This document shows positions 52,066 through 62,600 of a stretch of DNA of 64,000 bases, in pieces. This DNA is from Bacillota bacterium (lineage in GTDB: Bacteria > Bacillota > Clostridia > Acetivibrionales > JAEZXR01). Position 1 is the stretch's first letter, and the number at the start of each line of letters is the position of its first letter. The DNA is taken from positions 73,407 to 137,406 of the forward strand of contig JAEZXR010000114.1 of the NCBI GenBank assembly GCA_023419605.1. Direction: 5' to 3'. The notes under the pieces are model-generated. The model was given only the letters and a program-made list of their open reading frames with translations, searched no databases and was not told the DNA's origin. Made by a program: the position numbers and the translations under genes.

Positions 52066-52836
52066 ATGACGATACTGCAAGGCATGAATTTAACAAAAAT
52101 TTATGGAAATAAAAAGGGTGGGATGCTGGTAAAAGCATTGGATCAGTTTTCAATCAACATAGAAAAAGGGGAATTTATCGGAGTGATGGGTCCGTCGGGA
52201 AGCGGTAAGACGACGCTGCTGAATATTCTGGCGACCATCGATACTCCTTCTTCCGGGGAGCTCAGGATCAACGAAACCAATCCTGCAACCCTGAAGGAGA
52301 CAGAGATGGCTGTCTTCAGACGAAGAGAACTGGGGTTTATATTCCAGGATTTTAATCTCCTGGACACACTTTCTGTCAAGGAAAATATCATTCTTCCCCT
52401 GGTGTTGGATAAAACGCCGGTACAGGAGATTGAGCAGAAGGTTTCAGAAATAGCGTCGCTGCTGAATATTGGAGAGATATTAAACAAAAGGCCCTATGAA
52501 ATCTCCGGCGGACAGCAGCAAAGGGCAGCCTGCGGCAGAGCCTTGATTCATGATCCCTCCATTATCCTGGCGGATGAACCTACAGGGAACCTGGATTCAA
52601 AAGCTTCCAATGATGTGATGGAGTCACTGAAGAACCTAAATGAGAAAAAGGGGGCCACCATCATGATGGTCACCCATGATCCCTTTGCCGCCAGCTTCTG
52701 CAACCGCATCGTGATGATCAAGGACGGCAGGTTCTTTCTGGAACTCGTGAAAGGTACGAACCGGCAAGGCTTTTTCCAGGAGATACTGGATTCGCTTTCA
52801 CTGCTGGGAGGAGGGGGCTATAATGAAATTAAGTGA
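52066..52836 (+). CDS. Peptide-antibiotic ABC transporter ATPase, BceA type
   Basis: 256 residues. Walker A GPSGSGKTTLLN, Q-loop FIFQDFNLLDTLSVKEN, signature ISGGQQQRAACGRAL, Walker B IILADEPTGNLD and H-loop MVTHD are all intact. MacB/LolD-like group. ACGGAGG before ATG 52066 sets the start. It overlaps the permease gene by 14 nt. Confidence 0.96.
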   Translation: MTILQGMNLTKIYGNKKGGMLVKALDQFSINIEKGEFIGVMGPSGSGKTTLLNILATIDTPSSGELRINETNPATLKETEMAVFRRRELGFIFQDFNLLDTLSVKENIILPLVLDKTPVQEIEQKVSEIASLLNIGEILNKRPYEISGGQQQRAACGRALIHDPSIILADEPTGNLDSKASNDVMESLKNLNEKKGATIMMVTHDPFAASFCNRIVMIKDGRFFLELVKGTNRQGFFQEILDSLSLLGGGGYNEIK

Positions 52837-54766
52837 TATTGCCTATAAAAATGTAACGGGCAGCCTGTACAAGTACATTATGTATTATCTCAGTAATGCC
52901 CTGGCGGTCACCATCTTTTTCATTTTTGCAAACTTCATTTTCAATCCGTCCATAGCGGAAGTGAAGAATGCCGGCTCTCCAGGCCTCATTACTGCGCAGG
53001 CGCTGGTGATGTGTGAATTCGTAATTGTGATATTTTCGGTGCTTTTTATCAACTACTCCATTACGAATTTTTTAAAATCCAGGGAAAAGGAGTTTGGCTT
53101 GCTGACATTGCTGGGCATGAGCCAGTCCCAGGTGCGGGCCTATATTATTTATGAGAATCTGATTGTTACAGCGGCGTCCATTGGAACCGGGCTCTTTTTC
53201 GGAATTATTTTCTCAAAGCTGTTTTTTATGGCAGTGGCTGTCGTATTGGATGTAGAGGGAGGGATTCCTTTTGGGTTATCCACAAAGGCCGCCCTGCTCA
53301 CCGTTGGATGCTTTGCAGCACTTTTCCAGGGAATCAACCTATTCTGTGTATTTAAAATGAAGAGCCGGAATATTGTTGAGCTTTTAAAAGGAGCAAGGAT
53401 TCCGAGGCCGGCACCCCGCTTTTCCGTAGTAAAGTCCGTACTGGCGATACTTTTTCTCACGACGGGATATCTCCTCGCATTACTTACTTACAAATCCATT
53501 ATCGCAACGATGCTGCCTATCGTAATTTCTACGGTACTGGGAACCTATTTTCTCTTTACCCAGTTCAGCGTTCTCTTTACCCGGCTGCTGCAGGGAAACC
53601 GTACGCTGTTTTACCGGGGTACCAATATGGTGACTTTGTCGCAGATGATTTATAAGTTAAAGGACAATGCCAGAGTATTGTTTATTATTGCGATTTCGGG
53701 GGCTGTAACCCTGACGGCCGCCGGATCGGTATATTCCCTGCAAGGCTGGCTGAAGTCAAGCTGGATGCTTCACATACCGCAGGATATCAGTCTTACTGTC
53801 AGAGCGGAGTACGCGACAGATGTTCCGGATATCCATAAAATCGAGGAAGCCATTGAAAGGCGTAACGCAGCGATTCAATATAAGAGTAAAATTTCTTTAC
53901 TGCAAGCGATAAACGCAGAACATTCCTCTTCCATCAGCGAAAGCTATAATGACAGGGATCTGCTGATCATGTCCAATTCAGACCATAACCGGAGGGCGAA
54001 AGAGCTGCAGTTGAAGCCTGTAAATTTGAAAGAGGAAGAAGCGCTGGTATATACGTATCAGGCGTATGATGTGAAAAAAAATGTGTTTCTCGATAGGGAA
54101 TTTCTGAATGTCAAGGTCGGTTCGGCTGTAAACAGGTATAAATTGACGGAGGAAAGACGGGTTGGGCTGATTAATCCGAATCAGCAGACGCTCAATGTAT
54201 TGGTACTCCAGGATTCCCAGTTTAATAAGCTGTATGAACAAGCCACCGAATCGGAGAAGTGGGTTTATTACGGATATAACCTGAAAAGGTGGGAAGATGC
54301 CGCCAGTGTCACCCGGGAATTAAAAGGGACCGTGGCCAGCGGGAAGAACCAGCTTTTCTTTGAAAGAATTACGCAGTTTACCCCCATCATGACTCTCATG
54401 AACCTGCTTCTCTTTATAGGCGTTTTCATTGCGATCCTGTTCTTTATCTCCACAGGAAGCATTATTTACTTTAAGATGTTTACGGAGATCCAAAGGGATA
54501 AGGCGGAATTTACATCCTTGAGGAAGATTGGAATGACCGACGGTGAGATGGCCAGAATCATCAATACCCAGACCGCAGTTATTTTCTTCCTGCCCTTTGT
54601 GGTAGCGGTGGTCCATGCGGCCTTTGCTGTAGGGGCCCTGGAAAAGCTTTTACAGGCCGATCTTAAGGTTTATGCACTGACGGTGGTAGGAATTTACTTT
54701 GCCTGCCAGTTGATTTACTTTGTTTTTGCCAAATCCATGTACACCCGGCAGATCCGGGAGATGTAG
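52823..54766 (+). CDS. Peptide-antibiotic ABC transporter permease, BceB type (FtsX family)
   Basis: 647 residues with ten predicted helices and a large extracellular domain (about 310-510) between helices 7 and 8, the layout specific to BceB. The first helices are YIMYYLSNALAVTIFFIFANFIF and EFVIVIFSVLFINYSITNFLKSREKEFGLLTLLGMSQSQVR; the last ones lie between 530 and 640. The extracellular domain decides which peptide (bacitracin- or lantibiotic-like) is sensed. No peptide biosynthesis gene is nearby, so it is for defence rather than self-immunity. Confidence 0.95.
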   Translation: MKLSDIAYKNVTGSLYKYIMYYLSNALAVTIFFIFANFIFNPSIAEVKNAGSPGLITAQALVMCEFVIVIFSVLFINYSITNFLKSREKEFGLLTLLGMSQSQVRAYIIYENLIVTAASIGTGLFFGIIFSKLFFMAVAVVLDVEGGIPFGLSTKAALLTVGCFAALFQGINLFCVFKMKSRNIVELLKGARIPRPAPRFSVVKSVLAILFLTTGYLLALLTYKSIIATMLPIVISTVLGTYFLFTQFSVLFTRLLQGNRTLFYRGTNMVTLSQMIYKLKDNARVLFIIAISGAVTLTAAGSVYSLQGWLKSSWMLHIPQDISLTVRAEYATDVPDIHKIEEAIERRNAAIQYKSKISLLQAINAEHSSSISESYNDRDLLIMSNSDHNRRAKELQLKPVNLKEEEALVYTYQAYDVKKNVFLDREFLNVKVGSAVNRYKLTEERRVGLINPNQQTLNVLVLQDSQFNKLYEQATESEKWVYYGYNLKRWEDAASVTRELKGTVASGKNQLFFERITQFTPIMTLMNLLLFIGVFIAILFFISTGSIIYFKMFTEIQRDKAEFTSLRKIGMTDGEMARIINTQTAVIFFLPFVVAVVHAAFAVGALEKLLQADLKVYALTVVGIYFACQLIYFVFAKSMYTRQIREM

Positions 54767-54778
54767 GTATTATTGAAT

Positions 54779-54816
54779 AAAAGAGGACCAGGGGGTTTGT
54801 TCCCTGGTCCTCTTTT
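54779..54816 (+). terminator. Terminator of the Bce-type operon
   Basis: A 15-bp perfect stem (54779-54793 with 54802-54816; core GAGGACCAGGG) ending in TTTT. From 54817 to 55016 I see nothing further. Confidence 0.9.
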
Positions 54817-55016
54817 GTCTATTGCCCATTTTCCAGCCCTTCGAGAAGTATTGTTCTATAAAGAAAACGGGGATTCAAGTATGGTAAGGAGATCGAGTAT
54901 GATTTCGTAGGTATAAGGTACACCTTTCTATATAGGACTGTAATCTTATATGGGTTTTAGGGTGATATCATGCATTGAATGGCGAAAAGTGTCGAAACTT
55001 CGCGATTTTTGGACTA

Positions 55017-55046
55017 TTGACACATGCGAAGCGGCTTTGGTATAAT
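55017..55046 (+). promoter_or_regulatory. Sigma-A promoter of the CBM3/FN3 surface-protein operon
   Basis: TTGACA (55017-55022), 18-nt spacer, TATAAT (55041-55046) with an extended TGG before it. One of the best promoters in the window; predicted start near 55053, leaving a leader of about 250 nt. Confidence 0.85.
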
Positions 55047-55134
55047 TCAACAGAAAGTGCAATAATTTTACAATGTTTGCATAAAAAATCTTTTCTGTGT
55101 AAAAATTATACGGGACGATAGTCCTACGTAACTA

Positions 55135-55208
55135 ACAAAAATTGATGCAATGAAGTATAACCTGTATTTGGGCACTTGGGTTATATGGAGCAAGTAGTGC
55201 AACCGGCA
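55135..55208 (+). promoter_or_regulatory. Cyclic-di-GMP-II riboswitch aptamer
   Basis: The conserved core TTTGGGCACTTG (about 55167-55178), a short hairpin, and AGTAGTGCAACCGGC (about 55193-55207) match the class II c-di-GMP aptamer; the upstream TTGATGCAATGAAG region also fits. The core helix GGGCACTTG / AGTAGTGC and the pseudoknot-forming ACCGG are in place. A terminator overlaps its 3' strand. Confidence 0.88.
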
Positions 55209-55274
55209 ATTATAATGAATACTGTTACAGATCCATATTTCAGTATCTTTATTATTCCGTGCACTCTGTTTTTT
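55196..55274 (+). terminator. Riboswitch-controlled terminator
   Basis: AGTGCA (55196-55201) plus CGG (55204-55206) can pair with CCG (55257-55259) plus TGCACT (55260-55265), with TACTG/CAGTA and AT-rich helices inside and six T at 55269-55274. Its 5' arm is the aptamer's own 3' strand, so ligand binding should prevent termination (ON switch). Confidence 0.7.
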
Positions 55275-55306
55275 AGGCTCAAAATCATTATTTTGGAGGA
55301 GTGCAG

Positions 55307-58300
55307 ATGAATAGTACTTTAAAAAGGTCCCTCGCAATTCTTATTTTATTCCTTTTCCTTTTCAATTTTCTGACTTTTGACGGTATTCACTTCTTATTTG
55401 ATCAAAAAGCTGTTGCAGCTCAGCCTGCGGTGGATGTCAAAATTAATTTCCAGCCAGAGGGAGCCGATGTACCGGAAGGATATATTCCGGACAGTGGGGA
55501 TGTTTTCGGATACAAAAATGGATACTCTTATGGATGGAATATATCGCATAAGGATAGCGTAATTAAAAGAAATGTAAATCCGGAAGTTCTGATTGACACA
55601 GTATGTACGATTAAACCGGGTAGCAGCTGGGAAATAGAAGTTCCAAATGGTGATTATGACGTAACCATCAGCGTAGGAGACGCTGTTTATGGAAGCGATC
55701 CAGGATACAATTCTATTAATATCGAAAATGTTAGTTTCTTTTCTAATTTAAGTCTTCAGCCCAATGAGTTTAAAAAAGCTACCAAAGAGGTTACAGTGAC
55801 GGATGGCAGGCTATCATTGGATCAGGAAGGCACAGTTAATTCCAAAGTACCCATCAACTATATCCATATTTCTTCAGCAACGAGAACCAATCCAAATGAT
55901 TCTTATGCTATTAAGTTGGAAATGTATAATGGCAATACTTCGGAAACAAACACTACCCTGTTCCCAAGGTTTAGATTATCCAATATAGGGACAACGCCCA
56001 TCGATTTGTCCACAGCCAAGATTGTCTACTACTTTACAAATGAAGGCGGCAAAAAGCTGAAATTCTGGTGTGACTGGGCTTCAATAGGAAACGGTAAAAT
56101 AGTGGACAGCTTTATCGAAAATGGAGTGGGTGAAAAAGCAGACACAAGTTTGGAGATTGGGTTTAAAAACGCCGGTGTATTAGCGCCGGAGCAGAATATA
56201 GAAATCCATGCAAGAGTAGCTGATATTGACTGGTCAAATATGAACCAGCTGAATGACTATTCCTTTAACCCTTCAGACAGCAATTATGCGGTGTGGGAGA
56301 AGGCAACCGTGTACATCAATGGTGTAAAGGTTTGGGGAACAGCACCGGAGGAAGTAAAACCCGAACCTTCAAATACCCCTGGACCTTCACCAACCACAAC
56401 ACCAGTTCCTCAAAATGGCAAAGTGAAATTGCAAATGTACAATGCAAGCCGGAAGGATTTTGAAAAAAATATAGACCCCTCCTTTAAACTTACTAACACA
56501 AGCAATCAGCCACTGGATATGAAGAATGTAAAAATCAGGTACTATTATATGGTTGGGGGAGATACACCGCAGAATTTCTGGTGCGATTGGTCCAGTATCG
56601 GAACGGGCAATGTAAAGGGTAATTTTGTAAAAATGCCTGTAGCCATGGTGGGTGCTGACTATTATGTAGAGTTAACCTTTGACAATAACACCGGGTTTCT
56701 GGAAAAAGGGCAAAGCGCCGAGATAAAAACACGCTTTGCCAGAACGGAATGGACTGAATATAGCCAAACGGATGATTATTCCTTTAATACAGTAAGCAAG
56801 GACTATGCGGATTGGACAAAAGCAACGGTACATGTGGGGGACGAGCTGGTATGGGGGGAAGAACCTTCACAAATCATGCCCATTACCACGGCTGCCAAGG
56901 TGCAGGCCTATAATACTCACCGCAATGGTAAATCAAATACGATATATACAAATTATACTTTAATCAATACGGGAAATGTGCAGTTTAACCTGTCGGATGT
57001 GAAAATCAGATACTATTACACCAAGGAAGGTATGCAGCCGGAGAATTTCTGGTGCGATTGGTCTAGCATTGGAAGCAGCAAAATAACAAATAATTTTGTA
57101 GAGCTTCCTATAGCCATAACGAATCAGAAGGTCGGCAATTATCTGGAAATCGGCTTTGCAGATCAAACCGGAAATTTAATTGCCGGTGACAGCCTTGAAA
57201 TACACACGCGCATGGCAAAAACGGATTGGTCCGAATATATTCAGGACAATGACTATTCCTTTAATGCAGCAGCTAATAAATATGTAGATTGGGATAAAGT
57301 CGGTATTTATATAAAAGGCAAGCTTGTTTGGGGGAAAGGGGTTATAACAGAGACTCCGGCAAACATCACAGCACAAGCTACAGAAGAGAGTATAAGCTTA
57401 TCCTGGGATCATGTCGATGGTGCAATCTGTTATGAAGTTGAGGATGATGGAGTTATAAACAATGTAGGTTTCAATACTCATTTTAGTAAACAGGAGCTCC
57501 AGCCAGGTACGGAACATAAGTACAGAATACGGGCAATAAGTGATGTTAATACCGGTGACTGGACAGCGTTGATTGTAAAGTGGACTTTGCCGGATATCCC
57601 GCAAAATATTACTGCAACGTCCAGCAGCAGCTCCATAATGGTTGCCTGGGAGCCGGTTCAGGGTGCCGTTTCTTATGAGGTAGAAGTGTCCGGAATGCCT
57701 GTTGATGTTGGGGCGGATACATCCTATATCCATGAAGGGTTAAATCCCAACACCCAAAGAGCGTATAGGGTGCGGGCGAAGAATTCCAGCGGTGTTGGAA
57801 AATGGAGTGAGATTATCTCAAAGACTACATTACCGGGTACTTCATCCGGAATCAGTGCTTCCGCAACTTCACAAAGCATTACTCTTATGTGGGACCGGAT
57901 TTCGGGAGCTACAGCCTATGATTTGGAAGTTGACGGAGAGATAACTAAAGATATTGTTGAATGCAGCTTTGTACATGGTCCGCTTATACCCGGCACTGAA
58001 CACTCTTATAGGGTAAGGCCCAAGAACCAGGATGGCGTAAGTAACTGGTCTGATATAGTGAAGGCATTCACTTTGCCGGAGACTCCCACGGGTTTAAATG
58101 CAGTTGTTAAGGGGGACAGTATTACTCTTTCATGGAATGCGGCTAACGGAGCTCAGTCCTATGAAATCGAAGTGGATGGTGCAATTAAGGATAATGGCGA
58201 CAAAACAAGCTTTGTGTTTGAAGGACTCTCTAATAATTCAGAGCATACTTTCAGGGTAAGGGCAAAATACCAGGAAATAAAGAGCTTCTGGAGTAAAACA

Positions 58301-59608
58301 GTTACCACTTCAACACTGCCTGGAGTGCCTGAGAATTTGAAGGCAACAGCAGCAGGCAATAAAATCGACATTACGTGGGACATGGTGGAAGGTGCACTTT
58401 CCTATGATGTTGAGATCAATGAAAGCGTAATCCAGAGTGTATATAGAAACAAATATACCCACGAAGAAGTAACCCCGAATACGGAATATGCTTTTAGAGT
58501 ACGTGCTGTAAGCAGTGCAGGTTCCAGTGAATGGAGCGCCCCAATAAAAAAGGCAGCCTTGATCGGTATGCCGCAAAATGTAGCCGCCATAGCTGCGCAT
58601 GATTCTATAACAATAGAATGGCAGGCTGTTACGGGCGCAACGGGTTATGAAGTGTTAGCCGACGGTGAAATCAGGGATGTAACTACAGATACTTACTATG
58701 CCCACCGGGGGCTTCAACCCAATACACTGCATATCTACAGAGTCAGGGCTAAGAGTGGAAACGCAGCCGGTGAATGGACTGTACCGCTTTTAAAGACAAC
58801 GATTCAGGGTGTACCCGGAAACGTAAGAGCAAGAGTGGCAAGTACCAATATCATACTGGTTTGGGATTCCGTATCGGGAGCGACAAGCTATGAAGTGAAA
58901 GTTGACGGAGCTATCTTTGAAGTGAAAGATGGTAATGTTTACGTTCATGATGGACTTCGACCGAATTCGGAGCATACATACAGTGTTCGATCCAAAAAGG
59001 ACGGTGTAGTAAGTCCATGGAGCAATGAAATAAAGGTGAGAACGGCACCGGGTATACCTAAAAACCTTCGTGCCACAGTGACCACGAATGAGATTCGTGT
59101 TTCCTGGGACACCGTAGAGGGCGCAGAAAACTATGAAATGGAAGTGGACGGACAACTCATGGGATTCGTGGATACACCGGAATATATTCATGAGGGACTT
59201 GAGCCAAACACAAGACACACCTATAGGGTCAGGGCGAAAAGTGCCAGTGGAGAAAGTGAATGGAGTGAAAAGCTGGAGAAGAATACAGCGCCGGTACTAG
59301 CAATAAATGCGGGGAAGGATAACATGTTCAACTTCGTTTTCGTGGTTCCAAAGAAATGGGACGGCAACACCCGGACCATAACTGTAAAATACAATGCGGA
59401 CGAGTTGGAAGTGATTGACCTATGTGCAGTAACCCCAGCGCTGGAGATAACAATGGGTAAGGTTGAGGGGACGAATATTACGGTGCAGAAGTTTACACAC
59501 GGTGAGATCGTTTACCGGATCGAGGATGTTCAGAAGACGGTGGTGAATAGTATAAAATTTGTATCGAAGATTCATGGACATTCCAGAGTGGTTTATACAA
59601 TTGAGTAG
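55307..59608 (+). CDS. Giant secreted protein: carbohydrate-binding domain, three CBM3, eight FN3, C-terminal cohesin-like domain
   Basis: 1433 residues. Signal peptide 1 to about 38 (VAA end). A galactose-binding-like domain (about 40-190; PEGYIPDSGDVFG, GYSYGWNIS) of the kind found on pectin-acting enzymes. Three CBM3 modules follow (about 200-345, 370-520, 530-675), each with FWCDW-A/S-SIG and DYSFN-x5-Y-x2-W, with a Pro/Thr linker after the first. Eight FN3 repeats of about 82 residues lie between about 680 and 1335, all with a YRVRAK-like strand. The last about 100 residues carry YNADELEVIDLCAVTP, a domain shared with the next gene. There is no enzyme domain and no dockerin, so it looks like an adhesin or scaffold. 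GGAGGA before ATG 55307. Expression is behind a c-di-GMP-II riboswitch. Confidence 0.9.
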   Translation: MNSTLKRSLAILILFLFLFNFLTFDGIHFLFDQKAVAAQPAVDVKINFQPEGADVPEGYIPDSGDVFGYKNGYSYGWNISHKDSVIKRNVNPEVLIDTVCTIKPGSSWEIEVPNGDYDVTISVGDAVYGSDPGYNSINIENVSFFSNLSLQPNEFKKATKEVTVTDGRLSLDQEGTVNSKVPINYIHISSATRTNPNDSYAIKLEMYNGNTSETNTTLFPRFRLSNIGTTPIDLSTAKIVYYFTNEGGKKLKFWCDWASIGNGKIVDSFIENGVGEKADTSLEIGFKNAGVLAPEQNIEIHARVADIDWSNMNQLNDYSFNPSDSNYAVWEKATVYINGVKVWGTAPEEVKPEPSNTPGPSPTTTPVPQNGKVKLQMYNASRKDFEKNIDPSFKLTNTSNQPLDMKNVKIRYYYMVGGDTPQNFWCDWSSIGTGNVKGNFVKMPVAMVGADYYVELTFDNNTGFLEKGQSAEIKTRFARTEWTEYSQTDDYSFNTVSKDYADWTKATVHVGDELVWGEEPSQIMPITTAAKVQAYNTHRNGKSNTIYTNYTLINTGNVQFNLSDVKIRYYYTKEGMQPENFWCDWSSIGSSKITNNFVELPIAITNQKVGNYLEIGFADQTGNLIAGDSLEIHTRMAKTDWSEYIQDNDYSFNAAANKYVDWDKVGIYIKGKLVWGKGVITETPANITAQATEESISLSWDHVDGAICYEVEDDGVINNVGFNTHFSKQELQPGTEHKYRIRAISDVNTGDWTALIVKWTLPDIPQNITATSSSSSIMVAWEPVQGAVSYEVEVSGMPVDVGADTSYIHEGLNPNTQRAYRVRAKNSSGVGKWSEIISKTTLPGTSSGISASATSQSITLMWDRISGATAYDLEVDGEITKDIVECSFVHGPLIPGTEHSYRVRPKNQDGVSNWSDIVKAFTLPETPTGLNAVVKGDSITLSWNAANGAQSYEIEVDGAIKDNGDKTSFVFEGLSNNSEHTFRVRAKYQEIKSFWSKTVTTSTLPGVPENLKATAAGNKIDITWDMVEGALSYDVEINESVIQSVYRNKYTHEEVTPNTEYAFRVRAVSSAGSSEWSAPIKKAALIGMPQNVAAIAAHDSITIEWQAVTGATGYEVLADGEIRDVTTDTYYAHRGLQPNTLHIYRVRAKSGNAAGEWTVPLLKTTIQGVPGNVRARVASTNIILVWDSVSGATSYEVKVDGAIFEVKDGNVYVHDGLRPNSEHTYSVRSKKDGVVSPWSNEIKVRTAPGIPKNLRATVTTNEIRVSWDTVEGAENYEMEVDGQLMGFVDTPEYIHEGLEPNTRHTYRVRAKSASGESEWSEKLEKNTAPVLAINAGKDNMFNFVFVVPKKWDGNTRTITVKYNADELEVIDLCAVTPALEITMGKVEGTNITVQKFTHGEIVYRIEDVQKTVVNSIKFVSKIHGHSRVVYTIE

Positions 59609-59642
59609 TAATTTTCCGCTAGTGGGGCAAGGAGATAATTGG

Positions 59643-62600
59643 ATGAAAAGATTTATAAAACTCATATGTGCAATTGTATCGTTTCTTTTAATGTTTCAGA
59701 TGGAAATACCGACTCCAGTGCAGGCGAAAAGTCAGATCGACATTGTTTTTATTATTGACCGGTCAGGGAGTATGCAATCAAGTATAGATGCAGTAAAGAA
59801 TGAGGTTGGAAGATTCACTGACCTTTTGAAAAATCAGGGTATCACATACAGACTAGGGTTAATTTCGTATGAAGAGTATACCTCGGTTTATCCCATGACC
59901 AGTGATGTGGAAGAATTCAAAAGGAATGTTCAGCAAGTGTATGCCGATGGTGGAACAGAGAATGGATTGGATGCTATACAGGATGCGCTTGAAAAATATA
60001 CATATCAGGTCAACTCGACAAAATATTTTGTCCTAATAGGGGATGAGATTGTTACCAGTAGGAGAGGGCATAGTGTTGCGAGTATGGCTCAAACGCTTGC
60101 AAACCAAAAGGTTATTCTAACTGCGGTAGGAATAAATGAAATCTCTTATAATTTTAAGCCGCTATGTGATGCGACAGGCGGATTGTTCTTGAACCTATAC
60201 AGTAACTTCGGTCAGAACCTGACTTCAATATTTGAACAAATACAAGCGATTCCCATTATACATGCTATTTCGCCGGAACAAGATCAAAGAATTAATTCAC
60301 AGCAAGGAATAATAACCCCCATGGTTGAAGTGTCTGACCCGGATAGTGATACATTAACAACGGAGTATTATCTGGATGCTGAAAGTACTCCTCGTGAAAG
60401 GAAAGTAATCTCAAATACAAAAACAAAACAAACTGTAGTTTTTAGTGCCCTAAACACGAGTGCTTTATCGGATGGAGAGCATGTACTTCGTTTTACGGTG
60501 AATGATGGAAGAGAAACGGTAGAAGATCCTGTAAGGGTAAAGGTGGATAGGACAGCTCCACAAATCGGAGGCGTAAATTATAGTTCAACCTATGATAGTA
60601 TCACCATTTCCGGATGGGCAACGGATAGTTTTTCCGGTATGAATATTGCTCCCTATCGATATACTATTGGAGCTGCCGGAACCGAGTGGAACTCGAATTC
60701 TGCCTATATGCAGCGATATTTAACTCCCAATATACAGTATATGGCAAAATTTGAAGCACGAGATAGCTTCGGGAATGTGGCAGAACATTCAAATTATGTA
60801 TATACGAAGGCCCAGATTCCTCAGGTATCAGTGAACGGTATGACCGCAGACAGCATAACGCTGGCTACAAATGATTACAACCCTGCATATACACAGTATC
60901 AGGTGAATGTAGGAAGCTATTACGTAAACTCATCAGGTTATCTGACTTCAACACCAACATGGATAACACTTACAAATAAGACAGTAGCAGTTAAAGGATT
61001 ACCGCAGAATAATCCATATCAAATAAAAGTAAAAGCGCAAAATGCAGAGGGTATTGAAACAGGATGGAGTTCGGAGTGTAGTGTTGTTACTTTAGCAAAT
61101 CCGCCTGCAAATATAAGTACTGTGGTAGCAAGAGATACAATATCTTTGAGTTGGACTGAAGTGCCCGGAATTTTTCATTATGATATAGAAGTCGATGGAA
61201 TAGTGTTTAATACCGGACTTGCCACCAATTATGTTCATAGAGGGCTGACGCCAAATACTCCTCACAATTATAGAGTAAGAGCTGTAAATGCTGGCGGTCC
61301 AGGCAGTTGGAGCAACACCATTTCAAAATACACATTACCTAACCCTCCTGCTATTCCCAATGGCTTAACAGCAGAGGAAGTGAGCCAGAATCAGATAACA
61401 GTAGTGTGGGATACGGTACTTTATGCAACAGGATACCAAGTACAGATTAATAACAATGAGATAATTAATATAGCTGCAGGAACTAAATATACACATAGTG
61501 GACTTTCACCGGATACTGAGTATACATACAGGGTAAGAGCGGTAAATGCAGGCGGTGAAAGCCCATGGAGTGATAGTTTTACCATAATTACGTTGCCTAT
61601 ACCACCCGATACACCCGCCAATATATCAACAAGAATAACTAAGGACTCTGTAGCTGTTTCGTGGAATTCTTCCTTAAGAGCTACTAGCTACGAAATCGAA
61701 GCAGACACAATGATCCTCGGTACAAACAACAACACAACGTACCTCCATGAGGGGCTCCAACCCCTGACTCCTCATACCTATCGGGTAAGAGCGGTGAACC
61801 GGGGAGGCAAAAGCCCCTGGAGTGCCCCCATCAATGTAACGACGCATCCGGACAAGCCTGTTACACCCACCAACATCATGGCAACCTCCGACAAATATAC
61901 TGCCACGGTTACATGGTACAAGGTACCCCATGCGGAAAGCTATGATATAGAGATTGATGGAAACGAGATTCGGACAACAACGGATTTGAGTTATCTAAAC
62001 ATAGCGCTGACACCGGACAGCAAGCATACCTACAGGGTCAGGGCCAACAACGTCAGCGGCTGCAGCCAGTGGAGCAGCCCGGTAACGGTAAAGACACTAC
62101 CGGAGACAGCAGGTACAACCATGTCCCTTACAAACATTGTTGCAGTGGTGACGAACAATTTCATCACGCTCTCCTGGGATACGGTGGCCAGTGAAGCCGA
62201 GTACTTCATCGAAGTGGATGATGTACTGGTGGATATCGGTAAGGACACCCAGTACAACCACACAGGGCTCAATGCCAATGAGTTCCATACATACAAGGTG
62301 AGGGTTAAGAATGCAGGGAGCGACAATGACTGGTGTGCTGTACTCTCCCTTTCCACGCTGCCAAATCCCCCGGATGCTCCCACAGGGGTAGAAGCCGTTC
62401 CACGGGATAATTCCATTGAACTCAGGTGGAGCAAGGCCGGAGAGGATGTAACCTACGACATTGAAGTGGATGGGCAAGTCATTGATAACGGGGCAAGTAT
62501 GACATACAACCATCGGGGACTGGCTTCCGGAACCTCCCATACCTACAGGGTAAGGGCAAAGAATATTACGGGGGTGACTGCCTGGAGTTCAGCCGTAACC

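Noticed and set aside
57353..59290. Tandem DNA repeats or gene duplication in the large surface protein
   Set aside because: These are diverged FN3 domains; the DNA identity between repeats is low, so no recent tandem amplification is visible.
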